The notes below the pieces were generated by a model that had not been told where the DNA came from, did not search any database, and saw only the letters and a program-made list of their open reading frames with translations. The translations under genes and the position numbers were made by a program. Positions 25,375-33,459 of a stretch of 64,000 nt of DNA are shown one piece after another. Source of the stretch: Caballeronia jiangsuensis (GTDB taxonomy: Bacteria > Pseudomonadota > Gammaproteobacteria > Burkholderiales > Burkholderiaceae); contig JFHF01000007.1 in NCBI GenBank assembly GCA_000648925.1, positions 1 to 64,000 of the forward strand, read 5' to 3'. Within the stretch, counting starts at the first letter, position 1. Each line of letters opens with the position of its first letter.

Positions 25375-26145
25375 TCATTCGTGCGCTTCGAGTGCGAGCA
25401 GGTTCAGCACGATCAGGATTGCGTCGCGATTTTCCGGCGTGATCTCGATGCCGAGCGTCTGCACCATCCATCGGCCGATTTTCGTCGCGGCGAAGCACGC
25501 TGGCGTCGCGTCCTTCTTCATCGTCACGCCGAGCTTGCGCGCGCGATAGTGATACGAAGGCACGTCGTATTGCTCGGCGACGCCCTTGAGGCCGCCCTTG
25601 CGTTCGCTGCTCGCGCCGAGGCTGCCCGCGAGGATCAGCCGATCCGGCGCGTCGCACATCGCGATGAACACCCGTGCGAATGCCCGCACACGCGCCTCGT
25701 TCAGCCCGAAGTCGGCGAGCGTGGCTTCGACTGGATCGTCGGGTGCATGTGCGCGGGAGTCGACTTCGTCCTGCACGCCGTCGACTTCCAGCGACAGATT
25801 GCGCTGCAGGCTCGCGCTACGCAGGCAATCGATCAGAAAGCGGCGAAAGTACGCGCACAGCGCATATGCGGTGGACGGTGCGCTCTCCGCCGACGCGTGC
25901 GACGGGCGCTGCTCCGAGTCGAGCCGCAACACGCGCGAGAAGAAGAACTGCGAGATCAGTTCTTCCTTGTCCTCGTGCAGGCCGCGCAGTTCGGGCGGGT
26001 AGTAGGACCGGAGCGTAGACAGCACCAGCCGGTAGATATGCCCGATCTCGATGTCCGAGAGGCTCGCGCGGCGATGCCAGAGGTCGGCGAGCGAATAACC
26101 CTCCCGCGCGAAGGCGCCGGCGTCCTGATGGGTCAGTGCGTCCAT
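25375..26145 (-). CDS. Unrecognised 256-aa protein, loosely sigma-factor-like
   Basis: I do not recognise a named family with confidence. The N-terminal part (EIGHIYRLVLSTLRSYYP, then CAYFRRFLIDCLRSASLQ) resembles helices of sigma-70 region 2. A later part (GLKGVAEQYDVPSYHYRARK) resembles a helix-turn-helix as in region 4. It has no membrane segment or signal peptide and is predicted cytoplasmic. It converges on the receiver-LuxR-cNMP regulator (34 bp). Its ATG has no clear ribosome site but overlaps the end of a 28-codon frame with a strong one, suggesting translational coupling. The sigma-like reading is an inference from short local patterns only. Confidence 0.6.
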   Translation of the reverse strand: MDALTHQDAGAFAREGYSLADLWHRRASLSDIEIGHIYRLVLSTLRSYYPPELRGLHEDKEELISQFFFSRVLRLDSEQRPSHASAESAPSTAYALCAYFRRFLIDCLRSASLQRNLSLEVDGVQDEVDSRAHAPDDPVEATLADFGLNEARVRAFARVFIAMCDAPDRLILAGSLGASSERKGGLKGVAEQYDVPSYHYRARKLGVTMKKDATPACFAATKIGRWMVQTLGIEITPENRDAILIVLNLLALEAHE

Positions 26146-26219
26146 GACGGCACCGCATCGTGTGGAACCGGGGCGCGGCGCGCCGTGTGCATCGCCGTGA
26201 AGTCGAGTTTCTTGAACAT
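26133..26219 (-). CDS. Possible 28-codon leader or small protein
   Basis: A short frame starting ATG at 26219 and ending TGA at 26133. It encodes 28 residues beginning MFKKLDFTAMHTARR and is preceded by a perfect AGGAGG (26224-26229) with a 4-nt spacer. Its stop overlaps the first codons of the 256-aa gene in another frame, whose own start lacks a ribosome site. This arrangement suggests a coupling leader or a small basic protein. No family is recognised. Confidence 0.45.
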   Translation of the reverse strand: MFKKLDFTAMHTARRAPVPHDAVPSWTH

Positions 26220-26508
26220 GGCCCCTCCTGGGGAGACCGGTTCGCTGCCAGGCGAGTGGCCCGAGGCGCTTCGGCTTTGCAGCCGTGCCTGCGAGTCGGC
26301 GCTTACAAATTAGTGGCAGGAGGAGGGGGGCGAAATCAGCCGGACGACCTACATCGAAAGTCGTAGAGGGGCAATGCGGGTGCTGTAAGGCCAGCCGGAT
26401 TCATCGGAGCCAGAGCGTCAGGGCGACATCTACGCTCGTCACAGATAAGGACGATGGTGGACGCGGTATTTCGAACGCTTCACGACGCGTTGTCGGAGGA
26501 TGCACGCC
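26220..26508. other. Noncoding stretch between the small frame and the LysR gene
   Basis: About 290 bp with several G-rich runs (near 26322-26331) and no frame I can support. It should contain the promoter for the small frame and the 256-aa gene, and the 3-prime end of the lysR transcript. A weak dyad around ACGACCTACATCGAAAGTCG is visible near 26343-26362. No terminator stands out. Confidence 0.4.
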
Positions 26509-27450
26509 CTAGCGAAGCTGTTCGTCCCGCTTTTGCTTGCATAGCTCGATGAATCGCTGCACCGGAGCGGTCGCCGTGGCCCCGCGACGGGTCGCGATTC
26601 CATAGGGTGCGCCGCGCCGCTCTATGCGGATCGGCAACACCGCCATCATTCCGTGCACCTGAAAGTACTGGGCGACTTTCAACGGCATCAGTGCGACGGT
26701 CCCATCGCTTGCTCGCAGCAGCGACAACGTGGCGAACGTCGAAGACGTTTCGATGGCGTAACGCGGAAAGGGCACCTCGGCGTCGTCGAAAAGCTGTTCG
26801 AGCAGGGAGCGCATCGGCAGGGCTGCCTGCGGCACGATCCAGGGATTGTCGGCAAGCTCCGCGAGCGTCATGCGCTGCACGCTCGCCAGCGGATCGGCGC
26901 CGTCCACCACCAGACACACTTCCTCCACTTCGAGCGGAATGAAGTCGTAAGCTTCCGGATGCACGCTGATGCTCGGCCGCCCGATCACGAGGTCCAGCAG
27001 ACGCTGATCGAGCATCGACAACAAACGCGCGCTGTTGTCCTCCCAGACCTCGACGGACACGTCCGGCTGCACTTCGCGCAGCGAGCGCAGTATGGGCGCC
27101 AGCCATTCGGGCATCGAGCCCATCACGGCGCCGATGGCGAGCATGCCGCCGCCGCCGCGCATGATGGCCGCAAGCTCGTCGCGCAGCGCACCGATCTCGG
27201 ATCGCACGGCGCGCGCATGACGGATCACGCAGCGTCCGAGTTCGTTCGGCACGATGCCGCGCGGCGAACGCGCGAACAGCTCCGTGCCGAACATCGACTC
27301 GATTTCGCGCAGCGACTTGGTCGTCGCGGGCTGCGAGAGCGACACCTGCTGCGCCGCCTTGCGCAGCGAGCCGTGGTCGTCCAGCGCGATCAGCAGCGCG
27401 ACATGATTGCCGCGCAGCCGCCTCAATATCGCATCGATACTGGTTATCAC
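26509..27450 (-). CDS. LysR-type transcriptional regulator
   Basis: A 313-aa LysR-family regulator: winged helix-turn-helix in the first ~75 residues (GSLRKAAQQVSLSQPATTKSLREIESMFG) and a two-lobed effector-binding domain to the C-terminus. The start is a GTG at 27450 with GGAG 8 nt upstream. That start lies inside a 17-bp dyad (27443-27459), so the protein probably represses itself while controlling the divergent hyuA operon. The dyad and its flanks recur upstream of the MFS gene at 36800, making this the likely regulator of both units. The inducer is unknown. Confidence 0.9.
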   Translation of the reverse strand: MITSIDAILRRLRGNHVALLIALDDHGSLRKAAQQVSLSQPATTKSLREIESMFGTELFARSPRGIVPNELGRCVIRHARAVRSEIGALRDELAAIMRGGGGMLAIGAVMGSMPEWLAPILRSLREVQPDVSVEVWEDNSARLLSMLDQRLLDLVIGRPSISVHPEAYDFIPLEVEEVCLVVDGADPLASVQRMTLAELADNPWIVPQAALPMRSLLEQLFDDAEVPFPRYAIETSSTFATLSLLRASDGTVALMPLKVAQYFQVHGMMAVLPIRIERRGAPYGIATRRGATATAPVQRFIELCKQKRDEQLR

Positions 27451-27520
27451 CGATATAACTCCAACGTCTCACCTGATCGGAAGGTTTCATTATCTGGCCG
27501 CGTCGATGCCTCTTTAAACT
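27438..27520 (+). promoter_or_regulatory. LysR operator/promoter region of the hyuA operon (copy A)
   Basis: The dyad GTTATCACCGATATAAC (27443-27459; arms GTTAT and ATAAC) is followed by CGTCTCACCTGATCGG (27465-27480) and TTTCATTATCT (27485-27495), then a possible -10 TTAAACT (27514-27520). All three blocks recur exactly and in the same order at 36659-36711. The dyad covers the lysR start codon. Confidence 0.7.
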
Positions 27521-27635
27521 GGCCCGGTCGATGTTCGTCACGGCGCGGCGCCCGGCGGCGCGGCTCGATCATGCCGGAACACACGCGGCATGAGCAAGCG
27601 AACCAGAAATCACGCATCCACAGGAGAGAAGCAAA

Positions 27636-29681
27636 TTGAAAAGAATCGGACTCGATGTCGGCGGCACCTTCACCGATGTCGTGATGGTGGACGATGAGAC
27701 GGGGCGCATCTGGTCGACCAAGGTGCCGACGACGCCGAAGGATCGCGTCATCGGCACCATCGAAGGCTTCCGCAGGATTCTCGAACTGTCGGGCACCGAC
27801 AGCGCGGACGTCTCGTTCCTCGGCCACGGCACGACGATGGCGACCAACATGGTCGTCGAAGGCACCGGCGCGAAGACCGCGCTCGTCACCACGCGCGGCT
27901 TTCGCGACATCCTCGAATTGAGGCGCGTGTCGCGTCACGATCGCGCCGATCTGTACGATCTGCTGTTCGACAACCCGCGTCCGCTCGTCGAGCGTCGCTG
28001 GCGGCTCGAAGTGAACGAGCGTCTGCGCCATGACGGCAGCATCGAAACGCCGCTCGATCACGCGCAGCTCGAAGCGCTCGCCGATCAGATCCGGGCGTCG
28101 GATATCGAAGCCGTCGCCGTGTGCTTCCTGCACGCGCACGTCAATCCGCGCCATGAACGCGAAGCCGTCGATACGCTGCGTCGCCTGTTGCCGGACCACT
28201 TCATCTGCGCATCGCACGAAGTGAATCCCGAATCGATGGAATACGAGCGCGCAAGCTCGACCGTCATCAACGCGATGCTCGGGCCGGTGTGCGGACGCTA
28301 CATCGGCCGGCTCATCAGCGCGCTGGCGCAACACGGCTTCGCGGGCAAGTTCCTCTTCATGCAGTCGAACGGCGGTCTCGCGAGTCCGGCGATGGTCGCG
28401 GACAAGCCCATCGTGCTGCTCGAATCGGGGCCGGCGGGCGGCGTCTCGGCGGCGATCCGCAACTGCGAGAAGAGCGAACTCAGGAACGCGATCCTCGGCG
28501 ACATGGGCGGCACGACCTTCGACGTCTCGCTGATCCGCGACTTCCGGCCCGAACTGCGCAACAAGAGCCTGCTGCATACCTATACCGTGCGCTCGCCCAG
28601 CATCGACATCGATTCGGTCGGCGCGGGCGGCGGCTCGATCGTGTGGATCGACGCGGGCGGCGGCGTGCGCATCGGGCCGGAGAGCGCGGGCGCCGACCCC
28701 GGTCCCGCGTGCTACGGACGCGGCGGCACGCGTCCGACCGTCACCGACTGCAATCTGGTGCTCGGCTATATCGATCCCGACAGCTTTCTCGGCGGCGAAT
28801 TCAAGCTCGATGCGCAGGCGGCGTGGCGCGTCGTCGATGAAGTCATCGCGAGGCCGCTCGGCGTCTCCGTGCCCGAAGCCGCGCAAGTCGTGCGCTCGGT
28901 CGCCAACGCGCTGATGGCTCAGGCCATCCGCATCATGACGGTCGAGCGCGGCTACGATCCGCGCGAATTCTCCTACATCTGCTACGGCGGCGCGGGGCCG
29001 GTGCACGCGGTCGATCTGGCGCACGAAATGGGCATCCGCCGCGTGGTGATCCCGCCGCTGCCGGGCCTCTTCAGCGCGTTCGGCATGACGGTCGCGGACC
29101 AGCAATACGACTATCAGCGCCCGCTCGAAAGCGATCTCGCGAGAATCGACGACGCAGCCCTGCACGCCGCGCTCGACGAACTGACCGCGCAAGGCATGGA
29201 CGAGTTGCGGCGGCACGGCGTCGAAGCGCAGGGCGTGAAGGCCGTGCGCCTCGCCGATTGCCGCTACGCGGGCCAGCCCGACGTCATCACCGTCGAAGTG
29301 CAGGGCGAGGCGCAGGGCATCCGCGAGGCGCTCGTGCGCGCCTTCGAAGACGCGCATCTGCGGCAATGGAATTTCATCAGCAAGAACAAGCCGGTGGTGG
29401 TCGCCAACGTGCGTCTGCAACTCGTGACGACGACCGGCTGGCGCGGCGGCGTCGCGAGCGCCGATGGCGGCGAACTGCCGAAGCCGGTACGCACCCGCGA
29501 GGTGTATTTCGATGGCGGCGTGCGCACCTTGCCGGTGTTCGCGCGCACGCAGATTCCGGTCGGCGCGACCATCGAAGGGCCGGCGGTCATCGAGGAGCAC
29601 AGCAGTTGCGCGGTGCTGAAGGCGTCGCATGTCGCGCGCGTCGATCCCGATCTCAATCTCGTCATCGAACTGGCAGCCTGA
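27636..29681 (+). CDS. hyuA: Hydantoinase/oxoprolinase-type subunit A (HyuA)
   Basis: A 681-aa HyuA-family protein with the actin-like ATPase start RIGLDVGGTFTDVVMVDD, a GHGTTMATNMVVEG phosphate loop, and a DMGGTTFDVSLI motif near residue 290. The C-terminal domain follows after PPLPGLFSAFG. With HyuB it forms ATP-dependent enzymes that open hydantoin, imide or lactam rings (N-methylhydantoinase, 5-oxoprolinase) or carboxylate ketones (acetone/acetophenone carboxylase). Which one cannot be told from sequence. A TTG start at 27636 follows GGAG. It is first in a six-gene operon with CoA-transferase, hydratase, MFS and lyase genes, and hyuB starts 3 bp later. Confidence 0.92.
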   Translation: MKRIGLDVGGTFTDVVMVDDETGRIWSTKVPTTPKDRVIGTIEGFRRILELSGTDSADVSFLGHGTTMATNMVVEGTGAKTALVTTRGFRDILELRRVSRHDRADLYDLLFDNPRPLVERRWRLEVNERLRHDGSIETPLDHAQLEALADQIRASDIEAVAVCFLHAHVNPRHEREAVDTLRRLLPDHFICASHEVNPESMEYERASSTVINAMLGPVCGRYIGRLISALAQHGFAGKFLFMQSNGGLASPAMVADKPIVLLESGPAGGVSAAIRNCEKSELRNAILGDMGGTTFDVSLIRDFRPELRNKSLLHTYTVRSPSIDIDSVGAGGGSIVWIDAGGGVRIGPESAGADPGPACYGRGGTRPTVTDCNLVLGYIDPDSFLGGEFKLDAQAAWRVVDEVIARPLGVSVPEAAQVVRSVANALMAQAIRIMTVERGYDPREFSYICYGGAGPVHAVDLAHEMGIRRVVIPPLPGLFSAFGMTVADQQYDYQRPLESDLARIDDAALHAALDELTAQGMDELRRHGVEAQGVKAVRLADCRYAGQPDVITVEVQGEAQGIREALVRAFEDAHLRQWNFISKNKPVVVANVRLQLVTTTGWRGGVASADGGELPKPVRTREVYFDGGVRTLPVFARTQIPVGATIEGPAVIEEHSSCAVLKASHVARVDPDLNLVIELAA

Positions 29682-29684
29682 ATA

Positions 29685-31433
29685 ATGGACATCGTCACTT
29701 ACGAAATCATCCGCAGCAGTCTCTTCGCGGTCGCGCGCGAAATGAAGATCGCGATGATGCGCACCGCCGGCAGCCCGCTCATGCACGCGAGCGGCGATTC
29801 GTCGGCCGCCATCTTCGACGCCGACATGCAACTCGTCGCGCAAGGCAACGACATTCCGACGATGCTCGGCTCGGCCGTCATCTCGACGCGCGTGTCGGTC
29901 GAAGCGGTCGGGCGCGAGAACCTGCGCCCCGGCGACGTCATCGTCAGCAACGACGCCTACGTGGGCGGCGGCAATCATCAGCCGGACGTGCAGTTCACGC
30001 GGCCCGTGTTCGCTAACGGCAGGATCGTCGCGTTCGTGATGACGCGCGGCCACTGGACCGACATAGGCGGGCAGTCGCCGGGCAGCTATACCGTCACGAC
30101 CTGGGACGTGTTCGCCGAAGGCATCCGCATTCCGCCGGTGTTTCTCTATCGCAACGACGAGCCGGTGCAGGACATGCTCAACCTGCTCACGCGCAACAGC
30201 CGCAACGCGCACGAACTGCTGCTCGACATTCAGGCGCAATACGCGGGCACCTTCGTGGGCGACCGCCGCATCGGCGAACTGGTGGCGAAGTACGGCGCCG
30301 ATGCGCTGCGGGACGTGATGAGCCAGAGCCTCGATCACTCGGAAAAGCTGATCCGCGCGGAGATCGCGCGCATTCCCGATGGCGTCTATGAAGCGCAGGA
30401 GTATCTCGATCCGATCGAAGCGCCGGGCTGGAAACAGGAGCGCCCGCTGCTCAAGGTGAAGATCACCAAGACCGGCGACCAGATCACTTTCGATTACACC
30501 GGCACCGGCCCGCAGGCGCGCGGCGGCATCAACTGTCCGCTGTCGGTCACGTGCAACAGCACGTGGTTCACCGTGAAGGCGCTGACCGATCCCGGCATCC
30601 CGATCAACCAGGGCTGCTATCGGCCGGTGACGATCATCGCACCCGAAGGCAGCGTGCTGAACTGCCGCTATCCCGCATCGGTCGTGTCGGGCAACACGGA
30701 AACCTCGCCGCGCGTGATCGATCTGCTGCTCAAGGCGCTTGCGCCCGCGGTGCCGGAGCGCATCACGGGACAAAGCAACTGCGCGTCGTGCGCGGGGATT
30801 TTCAGCGGACGCGATACCGATGCGGCGCGCGTCGCCCGCACCGGCCAGGAATTCGTCACCATGCACGATGTCCACGCGGGCGGCATGGGCGCGCGCGCGG
30901 GCAAGGACGGCGTGAGCGGCGTGCGCGTCTATGTGGGCAACGCGGGCAGCCAGTCGGTCGAGATGATCGAAGCGACTTCGCCGCTGCTGGTCGAGGAATG
31001 GTCGCTCGTCACCGACAGCGGCGGCGCGGGCCGCCGGCGTGGCGGGCTGACCTCGCGGCGCGTGTATCGCGTCGAGTATGACGAAGCCACCTTCACCGTT
31101 TCCGGCGAGCGCGGACGATCGGCGCCCGAAGGCCATTTCGGCGGCCAGCCCGGCACGCGTTTTCAGTGCGTAGTCGAGCGCGCGGACGGCAGCGAGCACA
31201 AGGTCGCGGCGAAGGGCGGGCAGACGGTCGTGTATCGCGGCGATCGCGTGACGGTGCAGCCCGCGGGCAGCGGCGGCTACGGCGATCCGGGCGAACGCGA
31301 GCAGACGCGTATCGACGCCGATGTCGCCGATGGCTACATCAGCGCGGACGCGGCGGCGCAACTCTACGGGCAGCGTCATCATGCGGCGCCGGAGCAGGCG
31401 GCCGACGCGCCGTTGGAAGTGGCGGCCCCATGA
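29685..31433 (+). CDS. hyuB: Hydantoinase/oxoprolinase-type subunit B (HyuB)
   Basis: A 582-aa HyuB-family protein. The N-terminus (VTYEIIRSSLFAVAREMKIAM) and the segments GDVIVSNDAYVGGGNHQPDV, TKTGDQITFDYTGTGPQARGG and GGRGY-like end (GSGGYGDPGER) are typical. HyuB carries the metal-dependent ring-opening or carboxylating site and works with HyuA. The spacing to hyuA (3 bp) and the overlap of its stop with the CoA-transferase ATG (ATGA at 31430-31433) indicate tight coupling. Length is within the family range. Confidence 0.93.
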   Translation: MDIVTYEIIRSSLFAVAREMKIAMMRTAGSPLMHASGDSSAAIFDADMQLVAQGNDIPTMLGSAVISTRVSVEAVGRENLRPGDVIVSNDAYVGGGNHQPDVQFTRPVFANGRIVAFVMTRGHWTDIGGQSPGSYTVTTWDVFAEGIRIPPVFLYRNDEPVQDMLNLLTRNSRNAHELLLDIQAQYAGTFVGDRRIGELVAKYGADALRDVMSQSLDHSEKLIRAEIARIPDGVYEAQEYLDPIEAPGWKQERPLLKVKITKTGDQITFDYTGTGPQARGGINCPLSVTCNSTWFTVKALTDPGIPINQGCYRPVTIIAPEGSVLNCRYPASVVSGNTETSPRVIDLLLKALAPAVPERITGQSNCASCAGIFSGRDTDAARVARTGQEFVTMHDVHAGGMGARAGKDGVSGVRVYVGNAGSQSVEMIEATSPLLVEEWSLVTDSGGAGRRRGGLTSRRVYRVEYDEATFTVSGERGRSAPEGHFGGQPGTRFQCVVERADGSEHKVAAKGGQTVVYRGDRVTVQPAGSGGYGDPGEREQTRIDADVADGYISADAAAQLYGQRHHAAPEQAADAPLEVAAP

Positions 31434-32599
31434 GCACGCACGAAACCATGAACCGGACACTGCCGCTCGCGGGCGTGTGCGTGATCGAGATCGGCCACAG
31501 TCTTGCCGCGCCGTACGCGGGCATGATCCTCGGTTCGCTGGGCGCGGAGGTGATCAAGATCGAGAGCGCGGAGCACGGCGACTACGCGCGCGACTGGGGC
31601 CCGCCCTTCGTCGATGGCGCGGCCGCGCTGTTTCATGCGGTGAACCACGGCAAGCAGAGCATCGCGATGTCGCTGTCGAATCCGGATGAAGCGCAGGCGT
31701 TGCGCGAACTGATCGCGCGTCGCGCCGACGTCGTGCTGCAGAACCTGAAGGCGGGCGGCACGGAGAAATACGGTCTCGGCGGCGAACAGATGGTGCGCAT
31801 GAAACCGTCGCTCGTCTATTGCAACCTCGGCGCGTTCGGCACGGCGGGGCCGCTGCGCGACAAACCCGGCTACGATCCGCTCGTGCAGGCGTTGTCCGGC
31901 CTGATGAGCTTTCTCGGCCAGCCGGGCGAACCGCTGTCGCGCATCCCGGTGTCGGTGAACGACATGGGCACGGGGCTGTGGGCCGCGATCGGCGTGCTCG
32001 CCGCGCTGTTCAGACGCCAGGCGACGGGTGCGGGCGAAGTCGTGTCGGTGTCGCTGTACGAGACCGCGATCAGTTGGGCAGGCATCCAGATCGCCGACTA
32101 TCTCGCCTCGGGCGTGTTGCCCGGACGCTGGGGTTCGGGGACGGCCGCGATCGTCCCGCATCAGGCCTTCGAATGCGCGGACGGCACCATCATGGTCGCC
32201 GCCGGCAACGACCGCCTGTTCCGCCGCCTGTGCGACGTGCTCGCGATTCCCGCGCTCGCCGACGATGCGCGCTTCGTCACCAACGGCGCGCGCGTGAGCA
32301 ACCGGGTCGAGCTGATCGATCTGCTGCATGTCGAATTCCGCAAGCGCGGCACTGCGCACTGGCTCGATGCGCTCGATCGAGCCGGCATTCCGTGCGGACC
32401 GATCCAGACCATCGATCAGGTGGTGCGGCACGAGCAGACCAAAGCGCTCGACTTGCTGCGCACCACCGACGACGGCGCGGCCACGGTCGTCGGCGTGCCG
32501 ATCTCGTTCGGCGGCGCGCGGCCCGCGCACACGGGCGTCACGCCGAAGCTCGGCGAACACAATCATCTGCTGGCGAAGACGCCACTGGAGACATCTTGA
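31430..32599 (+). CDS. Class III (CaiB/BaiF) CoA-transferase
   Basis: A 389-aa family III CoA-transferase. It has the N-terminal VCVIEIGHSLAAPYAGMILG, the segment VIKIESAEHGDYARDWGP, and VNDMGTG containing Asp178 at the position of the catalytic aspartate of formyl-CoA transferase. Such enzymes move CoA between carboxylic acids, often using succinyl-CoA. In this operon it would activate the acid released by HyuAB. I start at the ATG at 31430 overlapping the hyuB stop; the frame is open for 88 codons upstream inside hyuB but lacks family sequence there. The next gene starts at a TTG inside its stop. Confidence 0.92.
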   Translation: MSTHETMNRTLPLAGVCVIEIGHSLAAPYAGMILGSLGAEVIKIESAEHGDYARDWGPPFVDGAAALFHAVNHGKQSIAMSLSNPDEAQALRELIARRADVVLQNLKAGGTEKYGLGGEQMVRMKPSLVYCNLGAFGTAGPLRDKPGYDPLVQALSGLMSFLGQPGEPLSRIPVSVNDMGTGLWAAIGVLAALFRRQATGAGEVVSVSLYETAISWAGIQIADYLASGVLPGRWGSGTAAIVPHQAFECADGTIMVAAGNDRLFRRLCDVLAIPALADDARFVTNGARVSNRVELIDLLHVEFRKRGTAHWLDALDRAGIPCGPIQTIDQVVRHEQTKALDLLRTTDDGAATVVGVPISFGGARPAHTGVTPKLGEHNHLLAKTPLETS

Positions 32600-33408
32600 A
32601 ACTTGCATCGCAACTGGCGGGCGCGCTCGACGCGCTGACGCTCGAAGAAATCGACGAACAGATCCTCATCGTCAAGCTGAACCGTCCGGAAGTCTCGAAC
32701 GCGATCAGCACGGCGATGGGCGAGGAAATCATCCGCGTATTCGGCGCGCTCGAAGCGAACCCGGCGCTGTATCGCTGCGTGATCCTCACGGGCGCGGGCG
32801 AGCGCGCGTTCTGCGGCGGCGCGGACCTCAAGCAACGCGAAGGCATGACCGACGAGCAATTCGGCGTGCAGCACTATCTGTTCGAGCGCATGAACCGCGC
32901 GATCACGTATTGCCCGGTGCCGATCATCTGCGCGGCCAACGGTTCGGCGGTCGCGGGCGGGCTGGAACTGCTGCTCGCCTGCGACTTCGCGTATGCAACG
33001 GCGAACGCGGTGTTCGGGTTCACGGAAGTGAAGCGCGGCATCATGCCGGGCGGCGGCGGCACGCAACAATTGCCGCGGACCATCGGCGTGCGGCGGGCGA
33101 AGGAGCTGATCCTGCGCGGCGCGAAGTTCACGGCGCAGGAAGCGCTCGCGTGGGGCGTCGTCAACCGGCTGTGCGAACCGGGACGTGTGCTGGCCGATGC
33201 CATCGACGCGGCGCGCGACATCTGCACGAGCGCGCCGCTGTCGGTCGCGCAGGCGAAGAAAGCGATCGACCTCGGCATGCAGGGCGACCTGCGCACCGGG
33301 CTGTATCTGGAAATCGAAGCGTACAACCGGCTGATTCCCACCGAGGATCGTCTCGAAGGCATCAGCGCCTACAACGAGAAACGCTCACCCCGATTCAAGG
33401 GCCGCTAG
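32596..33408 (+). CDS. Enoyl-CoA hydratase/isomerase-family protein
   Basis: A 270-aa crotonase-fold protein. Oxyanion-hole segments ERAFCGGADLK and GSAVAGGLELLLACDF are present. Both acidic residues used by true hydratases are kept (Glu in GGLELLL and Glu in FTEVKRG), so hydratase activity is plausible. The start is a TTG at 32596 overlapping the CoA-transferase stop (TTGA), with GGAG 5 nt upstream; the longer open frame belongs to a shadow of the previous gene. In the operon it sits between CoA activation and an HMG-CoA-lyase-type cleavage, the order of 3-methylglutaconyl-CoA hydratase and HMG-CoA lyase in leucine breakdown. Confidence 0.9.
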   Translation: MKLASQLAGALDALTLEEIDEQILIVKLNRPEVSNAISTAMGEEIIRVFGALEANPALYRCVILTGAGERAFCGGADLKQREGMTDEQFGVQHYLFERMNRAITYCPVPIICAANGSAVAGGLELLLACDFAYATANAVFGFTEVKRGIMPGGGGTQQLPRTIGVRRAKELILRGAKFTAQEALAWGVVNRLCEPGRVLADAIDAARDICTSAPLSVAQAKKAIDLGMQGDLRTGLYLEIEAYNRLIPTEDRLEGISAYNEKRSPRFKGR

Positions 33409-33459
33409 ACCATAACGGCACGGCCGACCCGAAACCCGGATTCACCGGAGGAGACAGAC

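Noticed and set aside
26160-26366. 68-codon + strand frame upstream of the 256-aa gene
   Set aside because: No ribosome site and Arg-rich shadow composition. The overlapping minus-strand 28-codon frame has better start signals.
27447-31460. 1337-codon open frame on the minus strand across hyuA and hyuB
   Set aside because: Low-complexity Arg/Ala/His composition and complete overlap with two well-supported genes; an antisense shadow.
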